Source of the DNA: an uncultured Aquimonas sp.
GTDB taxonomy: Bacteria; Pseudomonadota; Gammaproteobacteria; Xanthomonadales; Xanthomonadaceae
Direction of reading: 5' to 3'
DNA: 64,000 nucleotides
Assembly (NCBI RefSeq): GCF_937888285.1
Contig: NZ_CALART010000091.1
Location: 1 to 64,000 of the forward strand
A program made the position numbers and the translations under genes. Within the stretch, counting starts at the first letter, position 1. Each line of letters begins with the position of its first letter. Under the pieces are notes generated by a model that did no database searches, was not told the DNA's origin, and saw only the letters and a list, made by a program, of their open reading frames with translations. Positions 25,386 to 34,781 of the stretch are shown piece by piece.

Positions 25386-28300
25386 TCATAGACGCGGGCT
25401 CTCGACCGGGCCGAGGCAGCTCGCAGGCGGCGCGCCGCGCCACAGCTCGATGCGCTGGAACACCAGGCCGGCATCGACCCGCCACAGCTTCAGCATCTGC
25501 GGCCCCGCCTTGACCCGGTGCCGGCTCCGGCCGACGTAGACGTTGTCGGCGACGGCCTGCTCCCAGGCCAGGTAGTGCGGATGGCCGGGGCTGGGTTCGA
25601 GCTGCAGGCGTACGATCTGCGGCGGCTCGTCGCCGATCGACACCGCATAGCGCAGGCCGCCGCTGCCCTGCAGGTCGAGCGTGGGCGACAGATGCACTCG
25701 AACGTCGACCTCGCCCTCGGCATGCAGATGCACTGCGTACTCCAGTCGCGCGCTGTCGCCGCCGGGCTGTACGGCGGCGGCGTTCGGCGGCACGGTCGTG
25801 ACGCCGGCGTGGGTGCGGCCGAGGTTCGGGATCACCTCCCAGGCCATCCCCGCAGGGGCTGTCGCGCGGTCGAAGTGGGCGGCTTCGATGACGACATGGC
25901 CATCGCCTTCGATGAATCCGCGCGCTTCATCGATTCCGCTCGGCACCTGCACCGGAACCTCGATCGTGACCGCGGTCAGCTCGTCGCCGCGCACGACCAT
26001 CTGGCCACGGTGCTCGCCGGGCGGCAGCTGGGCGAAGTCGACCTCGACGCTCAGGGCCACCACATCCTCGATCGCCCCCGCTTCGGGATGGATGCGCAGC
26101 CAGGGCTGCGAACTCGACGTGGTATAGCGCAGCGCCTGCGCGCCGCGGTTGAAGGCCTCGACGCGGCGCGTGCGCGCCGTGAACGGATCGAGCGCCGGCA
26201 GCACGGCGCGGCGCGCCGGCTGCGGCCAGCCACGCGGATCGCCCTCGACCTGCACGCCCAGGGTGCCCGACGCGCGCACATCGACCGTCGCCAGCGCCGG
26301 CAGCACGTTGCGTTCGGGCTGCTGCCAGTGGGTGTAGCCGATGCGCGCCTGCGACATCATGCCGGTCCATTTGCCCTCGGCGATGTCCTGCTCGTACACG
26401 CGCGCGAGTTCGGCATCGCGGGCGAACAGACGTCGTGCTTCTTCCGCCCAGGCATTGGCCGAGGCGCGACCCTGGGCGGCATACAGCCGGTTGCGCGCCA
26501 CCGCCGCATACAGCCGATGCAGGTTGTCGAGGGCCAGCACCGGGTACTCGACGAGCTGATACCAGGCGGCGCGCTGCGAGGGCGCCAACTTGGAAGCGAT
26601 GCGCTGCGTCTGAGCGACCAGATCGGCCCATTCGCCAAGCACCCGCTCGGACTCGTTGAAGTGCAGGAGGCTGTAGGTGTCGGCATCCAGCAGCTCGGGT
26701 TTGCGGCGCGCGCTGTACTGTCCGTAGCGGCTCAGGATCTCGCCGATCTCCTCCGCATGCTCGGGCCCGAACTGCTCAGCCGCCCAGCGCGCCGGATAGC
26801 TCCGCAGCGCCTGCAGATCCATGCGCTCCGGCGCCCAGGCCTGGTCGAGGAAGACGCTGATCGGCAGCTCCATCGGCTTGATGTCGCCGACGTTGACGAT
26901 CCACAGCCGGTCCACGCCATGGCTCCAGGCCAGGCGCATCTGCTCCCAGCTGCGCTCGATCTGATTGGTGTTGAGCCACTTGTAGTTGCGCGGGTCGCCG
27001 ACGTAGTCGAAGTGGTAGTAGACCCCGTAACCACCGGCGCGGGTCGAGCCCGGTGTCGGCAGGCGCCGGATGTTGCCCCAGTTGTCGTCGGCGAACAGCA
27101 GGGTGACGTCATCCGGCACCCGCATGCCGGCGTCGTAATAGTCCTGAACTTCCTTGTAGAGGGCCCAGACCTGCGGCGTGTGCTCGGGCGCACGGCCGCT
27201 GACCTCGGCGATGATCTTGCGCTGGTCGGCGACGATGCGTTCCAGCAGGTCGGTGGCGGTGTGATCGCTCATGGCTTCGTCGCCATCGCCGCGCATGCCT
27301 AGCGTGACCACCGCCTCCCGCCCCTGCAGGCGCTCGATACCCTCGCGCCAGAAGCCGCGCAGGCGCTCGTCATTGCGCGTGTAGTCCCATGGGCCCTGGC
27401 CATAGCGGGCCCATTCGACGTGCGCGCGCATCATCGGCTCATGGTGCGAGGTGCCGATGACCACGCCCATCGCCTCGGCGAGCGCGGCGTTCTGCGGGTC
27501 GTCATCGTAAAAGGCGCGGCCCCACATCGCCGGCCACAGATAGTTGCCCTTGAGCCGCAGGATCAGCTCGAACACGCGCTCGTAGAAGCGATGGTTGCTG
27601 CCGCCGTAGGTGGCGCGCGTCCATTCGCCCAGCGCGGGCTCCTCGTCATTGATGAAGATGCCGCGGTAGCGCACGGCCGGTGCATCGAGCAGGCGGCCCG
27701 GGCTCACCCAGGCCTGTGCACGCTGAGGAACCGGCACGTCGGCCCAGAACGTCCAGGGCGATACACCCAGCCTGCGCACCAGCTCGTACAGACCGAACAC
27801 GGTGCCGCGCCGATCCGCACCGACGATGACCAGGGCGCGCTCGATGCCGTCCTCGGGTTGGTAGACCACCTGCAGCGAATAGGCTTCCCAGCGTCCCGCC
27901 AGGTCGTCCACTTCGAGCTTGCCGGCGGCCACCATGCGATCGATGCGCGGGCTCTGCCCCAGGGTGCCGGCGATGATCGCGTGCGGTGAGTCGGCGAGCG
28001 GTTCAGCGCCGGCCAGCGCCTGCAGATCCCTGCGCACCGCCGCCCCCGCGCGCTGCACGGCTTCAACATCTTCGGCGTCGATCAGCAGCGGCAAGGGGCG
28101 GCCGTTCTCGATCAGAGCGAGTGCGCCGGTGATGGGGCGATCGAGCACGCTGGCGGGCGCGGGGCAGGGCTCGGGTTTGGCCTGCACCCTGCCGGCCACG
28201 TAATCGCGCAGCCAGCGCAGGGCAGGGCGCTCACGGCCGCCTTCATCGATCAGATAAGCCCGCTGTTCCTGTCGCCACAGACCGGGCCGGAAGCCCCACA

Positions 28301-29186
28301 GGGTGATGCCGGCCACGGAGGGGTGTTCCCAGAACAGCGGGAAGATCCGCTGGTAGTGCGCCAGCTGGTCGGCATCGGTGTGGCCGTCGATGTCGAGCTC
28401 GGTCACGTACAGCGGCAGGCCGCTTGCGCCCAGCAGATCGAGCGCGGCGCGGTGCACCTCGACCGGCGTCTCGCAGCTGGTCGAAAAGGCATGGCCCTGC
28501 ACGCCGACCGCGTCGATCAGCCCGCGCGCCTGCAGCAGATCGACGATCTCCCGATAGCGTCGGGTGTTGTCGGGGCTGTTGGTGATGCTGTAGTCGTTCA
28601 ACAGCAGCTGCGCACGCGGGAAGTGCTGGCGTGCGAGCCGGAAGCTCTCGATGATCCAGTCCCAGCCGGTCTCGCCGGCGCCGCCGAGGGCTTCGCAGTA
28701 GTTGCCGCCGTCGACGTCATCGCTGCAGGGCGGGTCGTGCAGGGGTTCGTTCACCACCTCGACGATCTCGATGTCGGGGTAGCGCTCGGCGACCGCAGCG
28801 AACCACTGCTCGATCTCGGCACGCTGTTCGTCGCCCGGCAGATGACGGATCCACTCCGGCTGCTGGTTGCCCCAGACCAGCACGTGGAACTGGAAGGGCA
28901 TGCCGTGCTGGCGTGCATACCGGTAGGCCTCGTCCAGCGCCGTCCAGTCCATGACGTCGCGCACGGCCTCGACTTCACCCCATTTGCCGGCATTCTCGGG
29001 GCTGAGCTTGTTCCAGTACTGCGCGAAGCCCTCGCGCTGGGGCGGGCTGAATGCGGCGCCCAGAAACTTCGCCTGATCCTGGGCCAGAGGCTGTGCATCG
29101 GCGATTCCCGGCGGCAGCGCCAGCAGCCACAGGCCAAGGAACAATCGGGCCAGCAGGCGGATGTCAGGGCTTGAAGGCAGGCTCAT
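25386..29186 (-). CDS. Secreted bimodular GH10 xylanase - GH115 xylan alpha-glucuronidase
   Basis: A 1266-residue exported enzyme (signal RLLARLFLGLWLLALPPGIA, cleaved near ADA-QP). The N-terminal module, residues about 35-335, is a complete GH10: KLSPENAGKWGEVE, FHVLVWGNQQPEW, acid/base Glu in EVVNEP (about 147), LLNDYSITN, nucleophile in YVTELDID (about 263) and ITLWGFRPG. From about residue 350 to the end is a full GH115: LPLLIDAEDVEAVQRA, IERALVIVGADRRGTVFGLY, YRGIFINDEEPAL, LKGNYLWPAMWGRAFYDDDP, VVIGTSHHEPMMRAH, VTLLFADDNWGNIRRLP, YYHFDYVGDPRNYKWLNTNQ, then C-terminal beta domains. GH115 removes 4-O-methyl-glucuronic acid from internal and terminal xylose. The ATG at 29186 has GGGAG upstream and is preferred to a TTG at 29204. 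Two xyl-box-like operators lie in its promoter region. Confidence 0.95.
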   Translation of the reverse strand: MSLPSSPDIRLLARLFLGLWLLALPPGIADAQPLAQDQAKFLGAAFSPPQREGFAQYWNKLSPENAGKWGEVEAVRDVMDWTALDEAYRYARQHGMPFQFHVLVWGNQQPEWIRHLPGDEQRAEIEQWFAAVAERYPDIEIVEVVNEPLHDPPCSDDVDGGNYCEALGGAGETGWDWIIESFRLARQHFPRAQLLLNDYSITNSPDNTRRYREIVDLLQARGLIDAVGVQGHAFSTSCETPVEVHRAALDLLGASGLPLYVTELDIDGHTDADQLAHYQRIFPLFWEHPSVAGITLWGFRPGLWRQEQRAYLIDEGGRERPALRWLRDYVAGRVQAKPEPCPAPASVLDRPITGALALIENGRPLPLLIDAEDVEAVQRAGAAVRRDLQALAGAEPLADSPHAIIAGTLGQSPRIDRMVAAGKLEVDDLAGRWEAYSLQVVYQPEDGIERALVIVGADRRGTVFGLYELVRRLGVSPWTFWADVPVPQRAQAWVSPGRLLDAPAVRYRGIFINDEEPALGEWTRATYGGSNHRFYERVFELILRLKGNYLWPAMWGRAFYDDDPQNAALAEAMGVVIGTSHHEPMMRAHVEWARYGQGPWDYTRNDERLRGFWREGIERLQGREAVVTLGMRGDGDEAMSDHTATDLLERIVADQRKIIAEVSGRAPEHTPQVWALYKEVQDYYDAGMRVPDDVTLLFADDNWGNIRRLPTPGSTRAGGYGVYYHFDYVGDPRNYKWLNTNQIERSWEQMRLAWSHGVDRLWIVNVGDIKPMELPISVFLDQAWAPERMDLQALRSYPARWAAEQFGPEHAEEIGEILSRYGQYSARRKPELLDADTYSLLHFNESERVLGEWADLVAQTQRIASKLAPSQRAAWYQLVEYPVLALDNLHRLYAAVARNRLYAAQGRASANAWAEEARRLFARDAELARVYEQDIAEGKWTGMMSQARIGYTHWQQPERNVLPALATVDVRASGTLGVQVEGDPRGWPQPARRAVLPALDPFTARTRRVEAFNRGAQALRYTTSSSQPWLRIHPEAGAIEDVVALSVEVDFAQLPPGEHRGQMVVRGDELTAVTIEVPVQVPSGIDEARGFIEGDGHVVIEAAHFDRATAPAGMAWEVIPNLGRTHAGVTTVPPNAAAVQPGGDSARLEYAVHLHAEGEVDVRVHLSPTLDLQGSGGLRYAVSIGDEPPQIVRLQLEPSPGHPHYLAWEQAVADNVYVGRSRHRVKAGPQMLKLWRVDAGLVFQRIELWRGAPPASCLGPVESPRL

Positions 29187-29368
29187 CGGTGGCTCCCGTG
29201 CCAAGGCGGGCCCGCTGCGTCAACGGGACCCAGCGCGCGGTCTAGGCCCGCGACGGCGAGCCGACCCCAGCGCTCCGTGGCCGCTTGCTGTCTGCGGGTT
29301 GCAGGTTCGGACGGACACCTGCAGGCAGTCGCTCGCTGACCCACGTGGCCGCCTGAAGGTCCGCACGA

Positions 29369-29382
29369 TGCTAGCGCTACCA
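29369..29382. promoter_or_regulatory. XylR operator candidate (xyl-box 1)
   Basis: TGCTAGCGCTACCA has the TAGCGCTA core. The published Xanthomonas campestris xyl-box is TGGTAGCGCTAACA; 12 of 14 positions agree. It lies 183 bases upstream of the GH10-GH115 start codon. Confidence 0.75.
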
Positions 29383-29435
29383 TTAGCACAGTAACGGCCA
29401 TTTTCCATGTTGCTGCGCAGCGTGCGCCGCGGGAA

Positions 29436-29449
29436 TGGTAGCGCTACCT
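29436..29449. promoter_or_regulatory. XylR operator candidate (xyl-box 2)
   Basis: TGGTAGCGCTACCT is nearly the perfect palindrome GGTAGCGCTACC and agrees with the Xanthomonas xyl-box at 12 of 14 positions. It lies 264 bases upstream of the MFS carrier start codon. With the site at 29369 it may allow repression of both divergent units. Confidence 0.8.
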
Positions 29450-29712
29450 TTGGCCCGTGACTTTAGTGAGCGCCCCTCCGCTCCCCGTCCGTGAGTGGGC
29501 CTGCACAGCGCTTTCGTACAGGCCTCACTCGCGGTTTTTTTGATGGCTCGGCGATGATCGGTCTGGCCTCGCGCCGGGCAGCCTGCGGCCAGCGTGTCGG
29601 TGGGGCAGGTTGGTGGGGGCCGTGCTGCGGGGGGCCTTGGGCCTGACGCAGAGCGCCGACTCGCTCCGGCCCATCGCCACAGCTGCCGCACGCAAGGGGA
29701 GAACGGATCCAC

Positions 29713-31215
29713 ATGCAGACCCACCCGGCGACCGAACCGCTCAGCGTCCGCGAGAAGCTGGGGTACAGCCTGGGCGACCTGGCGGCCAACCTGATCTTCC
29801 AGACCCTGGTGACCTTCCTCGCCTTCTTCTACACCGACGTCTACCGGATACCCGCTTCGACGGCGGCCAGCATCATCTTCTTCGTCGGTCTGCTGGGCGC
29901 GTTCGTGTTCACCCCGATGGTAGGCCTGCTGGCCGATCGCACGCGCTCGCGCTGGGGCAAGTTCCGGCCCTGGATCCTGTGGACGGCAGTGCCGTTCGGC
30001 GTGCTGTCCCTGCTCGCCTTCAGCACGCCCGATTTCGATGAGACCGGCAAGGTCATCTACGCGCTCAGCACCTACACCCTGCTGGTGCTGGTCTATGCCG
30101 CGAACAACCTGCCCTACTCGGCGCTGTCGGGCGTTCTCACCGGCAGCATGAGCGATCGCAACAGCCTGTCGTCCTACCGCTTCGTGGCGGTGATGATTGC
30201 CCAGTTCGTGATCCAGGTGCTGCTGCTGCCGCTGGTGCTGATCCTTGGCGACGGCGATCGGGTGGAAGGCTTCCAGAAGGTCATGGCGATCTTCGCCGTG
30301 GTCGGCACCGTGTTCTTCCTGCTCACCTTTCTGCTGACCCGCGAGCGCGTGCTGCCGCCGCCGGAGCAGGCCTCCAGCGTGCGCGAAGATCTTGGTGATC
30401 TGCTGCGCAACCAGCCGTGGATGATCATGCTGCTGCTGACCGTGCTGGTGTTCATCACCCTGGCACTGAAGGGCGGCACCTACGTCTACTACTTCCAGTA
30501 CTACCTGGATGCCGCAGCACAGGCGTGCTTTCTGGAGTCGATCGGCTTCAATGCGGTGATTGCGGGCCTGAACAGCCTGCTGATCGACCTCGGCCTGGTC
30601 GGCTTCCAGTGGCCCGAAGACTCGGCGACCTCGGCCTTCAGTCTGTTCAATGCCGGCGGCATCCTCTGCATGATCATCGGCATCGGCTTCTCGCGTCGGC
30701 TGGCCGACCGCTTCGGCAAGCGCAACGTGTTTGGCGCGGCGCTGTTCGTGTCGACCCTGTTCCTGCTGGTGTTCGTGGCGTTTCCGCCCGACGCGATCGC
30801 CCTGGTCTTCGTCTCGCACATCCTGCACGGTTTCTTCTACGGCATCACGATACCGCTGCTGTGGGCGATGATCGCGGATGTCGCCGACTACTCCGAGTGG
30901 CGCAACGGTCGCCGCGCCACCGGCATCATCTTCTCGGCGATGCTGTGCGGCCTCAAGGTGGGCCTGAGCGTCGGCGGCGCCCTGGTCGCGGCGATCCTCG
31001 CCACCTACGGCTATGAAGCAGGGGCGGCCGAGCAGTCCGAGCAGACCGTCGACGGCATCCGCCTTGCGGTCAGCGTGCTGGCGTCAACGCCCTTCCTGAT
31101 CTGCGTGGGCCTGCTCTACTTCTACAAGATCGACAAGACCCTGGAATCACGGATCGAGCGTGAGCTGGTCGAGCAGCGAACGGCCCGCGAATCGCTGGCG
31201 CAGGGGGCCGCGTGA
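29713..31215 (+). CDS. GPH-family MFS sugar:cation symporter (xylooligosaccharide/xyloside carrier)
   Basis: A 500-residue inner-membrane protein with about 12 transmembrane helices. The start EKLGYSLGDLAANLIFQTLV and the following FFYTDVYRIPASTAASIIF, together with DRTRSRWGKFRPWIL and YSALSGVLTGSMSDRN, are characteristic of the glycoside-pentoside-hexuronide carriers (MelB/XynB type). A large loop (YLDAAAQACFLESIGFNAVI) separates the two halves. It should bring xylose or short xylooligomers from periplasm to cytoplasm. Its stop codon overlaps the GTG start of the cytoplasmic GH43 gene (GTGA), so the two are translationally coupled and likely share a substrate path. Confidence 0.92.
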   Translation: MQTHPATEPLSVREKLGYSLGDLAANLIFQTLVTFLAFFYTDVYRIPASTAASIIFFVGLLGAFVFTPMVGLLADRTRSRWGKFRPWILWTAVPFGVLSLLAFSTPDFDETGKVIYALSTYTLLVLVYAANNLPYSALSGVLTGSMSDRNSLSSYRFVAVMIAQFVIQVLLLPLVLILGDGDRVEGFQKVMAIFAVVGTVFFLLTFLLTRERVLPPPEQASSVREDLGDLLRNQPWMIMLLLTVLVFITLALKGGTYVYYFQYYLDAAAQACFLESIGFNAVIAGLNSLLIDLGLVGFQWPEDSATSAFSLFNAGGILCMIIGIGFSRRLADRFGKRNVFGAALFVSTLFLLVFVAFPPDAIALVFVSHILHGFFYGITIPLLWAMIADVADYSEWRNGRRATGIIFSAMLCGLKVGLSVGGALVAAILATYGYEAGAAEQSEQTVDGIRLAVSVLASTPFLICVGLLYFYKIDKTLESRIERELVEQRTARESLAQGAA

Positions 31216-32231
31216 GCACGAATCCGACCGGCCGACCGCCTGCAGACCTGATCGCTAAGGCCATCTCGGCACCGCTGGTGCGCCATGTCTACACGGCGGA
31301 CCCGTCGGCGCATGTGTTCGAAGGACGCGTCTACATCTATCCCTCGCACGACATCGAGGCGGGCGTGCCCGCCAATGATCTCGGCGACCAGTACGCGATG
31401 GAGGACTACCACGTCTTCCGCCAGGACTCGCCCGACAGCGAGGCGGTGGACTGCGGCTGCGTACTGCATGTGCGCGATGTGCCCTGGGCGGATCGGCAGA
31501 TGTGGGCGCCGGATGCCGCCGAGCGTGACGGCCGCTACTACCTGTACTTCCCGGCCAAGCGCGCCGATGGCCTGTTCCAGATCGGCGTCGCCTGCAGCGA
31601 TCGCCCGGAAGGGCCCTTCATCGCCGAGCCCGAGCCGATCCGCGGCAGCTATTCGATCGACCCGGCGGTATTCCGCGATGTCGACGACGCGCACTACATG
31701 GTCTTCGGCGGCGTCTGGGGCGGTCAGCTGCAGCAGTACCGCGACAACCAGCACTCGCCCCTGCATGCTGAACCCATGGGCGCAGCGGCGGCCCTGGGGC
31801 CGCGGATCGCGCGTCTGACTGAGGACATGCTGCAGTTCGCGGAAGCGCCGCGCGAGCTGCGGATCCTCGATGCCGACGGCCGGGCACTGCGCGCCGATGA
31901 CCACGCGCGCCGCTATTTCGAAGGGCCGTGGATGCATCGCCACGGCGGCCGGTACTACCTGTCCTACTCGACCGGCAACACCCACACCCTCTGCTATGCC
32001 ATCGGCGATTCACCCTACGGCCCCTTCACTTGGCAGGGCGTGCTGATGACGCCGGTGCTGGGCTGGACGACGCATCACTCAATCGTCGAGTTCGAGGGCC
32101 GCTGGTGGCTGTACTACCACGATGCTTCGCTGTCGGAGGGCGTGGATCACCTGCGGTGCATCAAGTGCACCGAGCTCGAGCATCTCCCCGACGGCCGCAT
32201 CCGCACGGTGCACCCGTATGGCCCGGGCTGA
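31212..32231 (+). CDS. Cytoplasmic GH43 beta-xylosidase/arabinofuranosidase
   Basis: A 339-residue five-bladed propeller GH43 without signal peptide, so cytoplasmic. The three catalytic acids are visible in order: the base Asp in VYTADPSAHVF, the pKa-modulating Asp in SYSIDPAVFRD and the acid Glu in RRYFEGPWMHRHGGRYYLSY. FEFEGRWWLYYHDASLS-like text (IVEFEGRWWLYYHDA) near the end is typical. It probably cleaves xylose or arabinose from imported oligomers. The start is GTG 31212, which overlaps the stop of the MFS gene by four bases. The mutarotase gene follows at once, completing the entry into xylose metabolism. Confidence 0.93.
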   Translation: MSTNPTGRPPADLIAKAISAPLVRHVYTADPSAHVFEGRVYIYPSHDIEAGVPANDLGDQYAMEDYHVFRQDSPDSEAVDCGCVLHVRDVPWADRQMWAPDAAERDGRYYLYFPAKRADGLFQIGVACSDRPEGPFIAEPEPIRGSYSIDPAVFRDVDDAHYMVFGGVWGGQLQQYRDNQHSPLHAEPMGAAAALGPRIARLTEDMLQFAEAPRELRILDADGRALRADDHARRYFEGPWMHRHGGRYYLSYSTGNTHTLCYAIGDSPYGPFTWQGVLMTPVLGWTTHHSIVEFEGRWWLYYHDASLSEGVDHLRCIKCTELEHLPDGRIRTVHPYGPG

Positions 32232-32238
32232 GCCGGCC

Positions 32239-33087
32239 ATGATCGCGCTGCCCGATCCGCTCGATCGGTTCGATGCGCGTGCACCGATGCCGCCGGGCGC
32301 GCTGGTTGAGATCGGCGACGCCCAGCTGCGCGTCCAGATCGCGCCAGAGGCAGGGGGGCGCATCGCAAGTGTGCGATGGCAGGGGCGCGAATGGCTGCAC
32401 GGGCACGCGCCGGACAACGACAGCACGATCGGCTGGGGCTGCTATCCGATGCTGCCCTGGGCGGGCCGCCTGCGCGGTGGCGCCTTCCAGTTCGAAGATC
32501 GCCGCATCGAACTCACACGCAACTTCGATGCCCATGCGATTCACGGGCTTGGCTTCGCCCTGCCATGGCGAGTGCTGTCACTGCAGCCTGGCGCGTTGAG
32601 CCTAGGCCTGCAGCTGCCGCGCGACGCGCGCTGGCCCTTCGGCGGACAGGCGCGGCAGTGGATCCGGATCGAAGGCGACAGCCTGCGGCTCGAACTCGAA
32701 CTCGCGGCGGAGGAGCGCGCGCTGCCGGCCGTGATCGGCTGGCACCCGTGGCTGCTCAAGCCGGAGCATCTGCAGTTCGTTCCGCAGCGCTACTACCCGC
32801 GCGATGCCGATGGCATCGCCACCCTGCCGCTGCAGCCCGCACCGCCGCCGCCCTGGGATGACTGCTTCGTCCATCGCGGGCCGATCGGCATCGAGCGTCA
32901 GGGGCAATGTCTGCAGATCGAGTCCGACTGCGACCACTGGGTGATCTACGACGGCCATCCGCAGGCGACCTGCGTGGAGCCGCAGACGGGCCCGCCGGAC
33001 GCTTTCAACCTGCAGCCGCAGCGCTGTCACCTGCCTGCCGGCGGACGCCTGCGCGCCTGGATGCGCTGGTCATGGGCGCAGGCATGA
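32239..33087 (+). CDS. Aldose 1-epimerase (mutarotase)
   Basis: A 282-residue beta-sandwich protein of the galactose-mutarotase family. Motifs are GGRIASVRWQGREW, GCYPMLPWAGRLRGG (with the conserved N/G-R turn), the histidine in AHAIHGLGFALPW, VIGWHPWLL with the second histidine, and VEPQTGPPDAFNL with the general-base glutamate. It interconverts alpha and beta anomers of the released xylose. ATG 32239 lies 7 bases after the GH43 stop; ATG 32218, overlapping that stop, is the alternative and neither has a strong ribosome site. It belongs to the MFS-GH43-epimerase operon. Confidence 0.9.
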   Translation: MIALPDPLDRFDARAPMPPGALVEIGDAQLRVQIAPEAGGRIASVRWQGREWLHGHAPDNDSTIGWGCYPMLPWAGRLRGGAFQFEDRRIELTRNFDAHAIHGLGFALPWRVLSLQPGALSLGLQLPRDARWPFGGQARQWIRIEGDSLRLELELAAEERALPAVIGWHPWLLKPEHLQFVPQRYYPRDADGIATLPLQPAPPPPWDDCFVHRGPIGIERQGQCLQIESDCDHWVIYDGHPQATCVEPQTGPPDAFNLQPQRCHLPAGGRLRAWMRWSWAQA

Positions 33088-33170
33088 GACCCAGCGTGGC
33101 TTCCCTCCAAATCGCCGAACTCGGCAGGGGCGCCCATGTCGTTCCGGCGCTCTTTTGTTCGACCAGAAAT

Positions 33171-33184
33171 GATAGCGCTAGCAC
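33171..33184. promoter_or_regulatory. XylR operator candidate upstream of xylB (xyl-box 3)
   Basis: TGATAGCGCTAGCA has the TAGCGCTA core and agrees with the Xanthomonas xyl-box TGGTAGCGCTAACA at 12 of 14 positions. It is 21 bases before the xylB start codon, in the 118-base gap after the epimerase gene, so xylB-xylA have their own controlled promoter. Confidence 0.78.
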
Positions 33185-33205
33185 CGAGCGCAGGAGCGTG
33201 CACCG

Positions 33206-34741
33206 ATGACGGCAGCGAAGGGTGAGCTCTACGTCGGCCTGGATGTCGGCAGCCAGAGCGTCAAGCTGCTCGTCTTCGAGCCGCAGACGCGGCGCATCCT
33301 CGCCCTGCATGGCCAGCCCCTGCAGATGAGCGCGGGCGAGGACGGCAGCCGCGAGCAGCGCGCCGAATGGTGGATCGACGCGATCCGCGCCTGCTTTTCC
33401 CGTCTGTCGGCGTCCGTGCGCGGGCGGGTGGTAGCGATCGGCGTGTCCGGGCAGCAGCATGGCCTGGTGGCCCTGGATGCCGCCGGCAAGGTGCTGGCGC
33501 CGGTCAAGCTGTGGTGCGACACCAGCACGCAGCAGGAGTGCGCCGAGATCATGCAGGCGGTTGGCGGTGCCCGCGCCTGCGTGGCGCTGGCCGGCAATCC
33601 GATCCTGGCCGGCTACACCGCATCCAAGGTGAGCTGGACGCGCAAGCATCGCCCTGAGGCCTATGCGCGGCTCCACACGATCCTGCTGCCGCATGACTAC
33701 GTGAACTTCTGGCTGACCGGCGAACGCTGGATGGAATTCGGCGATGCCTCGGGCACCGGCTGGCTCGACGTGCGCACACGCACGTGGTCCGAGGCCCTGC
33801 TGCAGGCGACAGCGCCCGAGCGCGACCTGAGCCGCTGCCTGCCGCCCCTGCTGCCGCCGGACGCCGGCTTCCCGCTCGCGCCGACCAGTGCCGAGGAACT
33901 CGGTCTGCCGAGGCACGTTCGGGTCAGCGTTGGCGGCGGCGACAACATGATGGCGGCGATCGGCACCGGCAATGTGGCGCCCGGCGTGCTGAGCATGAGT
34001 CTCGGCAGCTCGGGCACGCTGTTCACCTGCGCCGAGCGCCCGGTGGTGGACGACGCAGCGGGCTGGGCGGCGTTCTGCTCCTCCACGGGCGGCTGGCTGC
34101 CGCTGGTGTGCACCATGAACTGCACGCTCGCCACCGAGTCGATCGCACGCGCCTTCGGCTTCTCCTCGCGCGATGGCGATGCCCTGCTGGCCGCCACCCG
34201 GCCCGGCGCGAACGGCCTGACCCTGCTGCCCTTCTTCAACGGTGAACGCACGCCCGATCTGCCGCAGGCGCGCGCCGCCCTGTTCGGCATGGACGCGAAC
34301 AATCTGGACGCCGCCAACGCCTACCGGGCCGCCATGGAGGGCGCGACCTTCGCTTTGCGCTACGGCTTCGACGCCCTGCATGCGGCGGGCCTCGCTTTCG
34401 ACTCGATCCGGCTGACCGGCGGCGGCAGCAACAGTCCGGTGTGGCGACAGATGGTCGCCGACGTGTTCGACCTCCCGGTCGATGTGCCCGAGCAGTCCGA
34501 GGGCGCCGCCTTTGGCGCGGCGCTGCAGGCGCTGTGGTCGCAGCGCCGCGCCGAGGGTGACAGCACGACCAGCCTCGTGGCGACCGTGCAGGAGCACGTG
34601 CGCCTGGATCCGCAGCGCTCGGCGCGCCCCCAGGCGGAAGCGAGCGAGGCGTATCGCAGCCACTATCGCCGCTATCTCGAATGGCTCGACTGCATGCGCC
34701 GCATGCATGCGACCACGCCCACCAGCGACGCCCGACCCTGA
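33206..34741 (+). CDS. xylB: Xylulokinase
   Basis: A 511-residue FGGY-family sugar kinase that phosphorylates D-xylulose with ATP in the cytoplasm. The N-terminal phosphate loop is YVGLDVGSQSVKLLVFE. IGVSGQQHGLVALD, VKLWCDTSTQQEC and the substrate strand MEFGDASGTGWLDVRTRTW follow. The ATP-binding C-terminal half has LSMSLGSSGTLF, LPFFNGERTPDLPQARAALF and RLTGGGSNSPVWRQMVADVF. Length is normal. The last 25 residues are polar and variable. It is followed 40 bases later by xylA, giving the usual xylose pair, here in the order xylB-xylA behind a xyl-box. Confidence 0.96.
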   Translation: MTAAKGELYVGLDVGSQSVKLLVFEPQTRRILALHGQPLQMSAGEDGSREQRAEWWIDAIRACFSRLSASVRGRVVAIGVSGQQHGLVALDAAGKVLAPVKLWCDTSTQQECAEIMQAVGGARACVALAGNPILAGYTASKVSWTRKHRPEAYARLHTILLPHDYVNFWLTGERWMEFGDASGTGWLDVRTRTWSEALLQATAPERDLSRCLPPLLPPDAGFPLAPTSAEELGLPRHVRVSVGGGDNMMAAIGTGNVAPGVLSMSLGSSGTLFTCAERPVVDDAAGWAAFCSSTGGWLPLVCTMNCTLATESIARAFGFSSRDGDALLAATRPGANGLTLLPFFNGERTPDLPQARAALFGMDANNLDAANAYRAAMEGATFALRYGFDALHAAGLAFDSIRLTGGGSNSPVWRQMVADVFDLPVDVPEQSEGAAFGAALQALWSQRRAEGDSTTSLVATVQEHVRLDPQRSARPQAEASEAYRSHYRRYLEWLDCMRRMHATTPTSDARP

Positions 34742-34781
34742 AGCGCGGCGCTCTCTTCCTCAAGCCCCAAGGACATCCGCC

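Larger units (their letters stand above)
29187..29712. promoter_or_regulatory. Divergent promoter region of the xylan locus
   Basis: This 526-base gap separates the GH10-GH115 gene (minus) from the MFS carrier gene (plus). It contains the two palindromic operator candidates at 29369 and 29436, 67 bases apart centre to centre. A locally AT-rich stretch (attagcacagtaacggccat and on to tccatgt) lies between them and is where promoters would be expected. No gene is seen in it. Confidence 0.7.
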
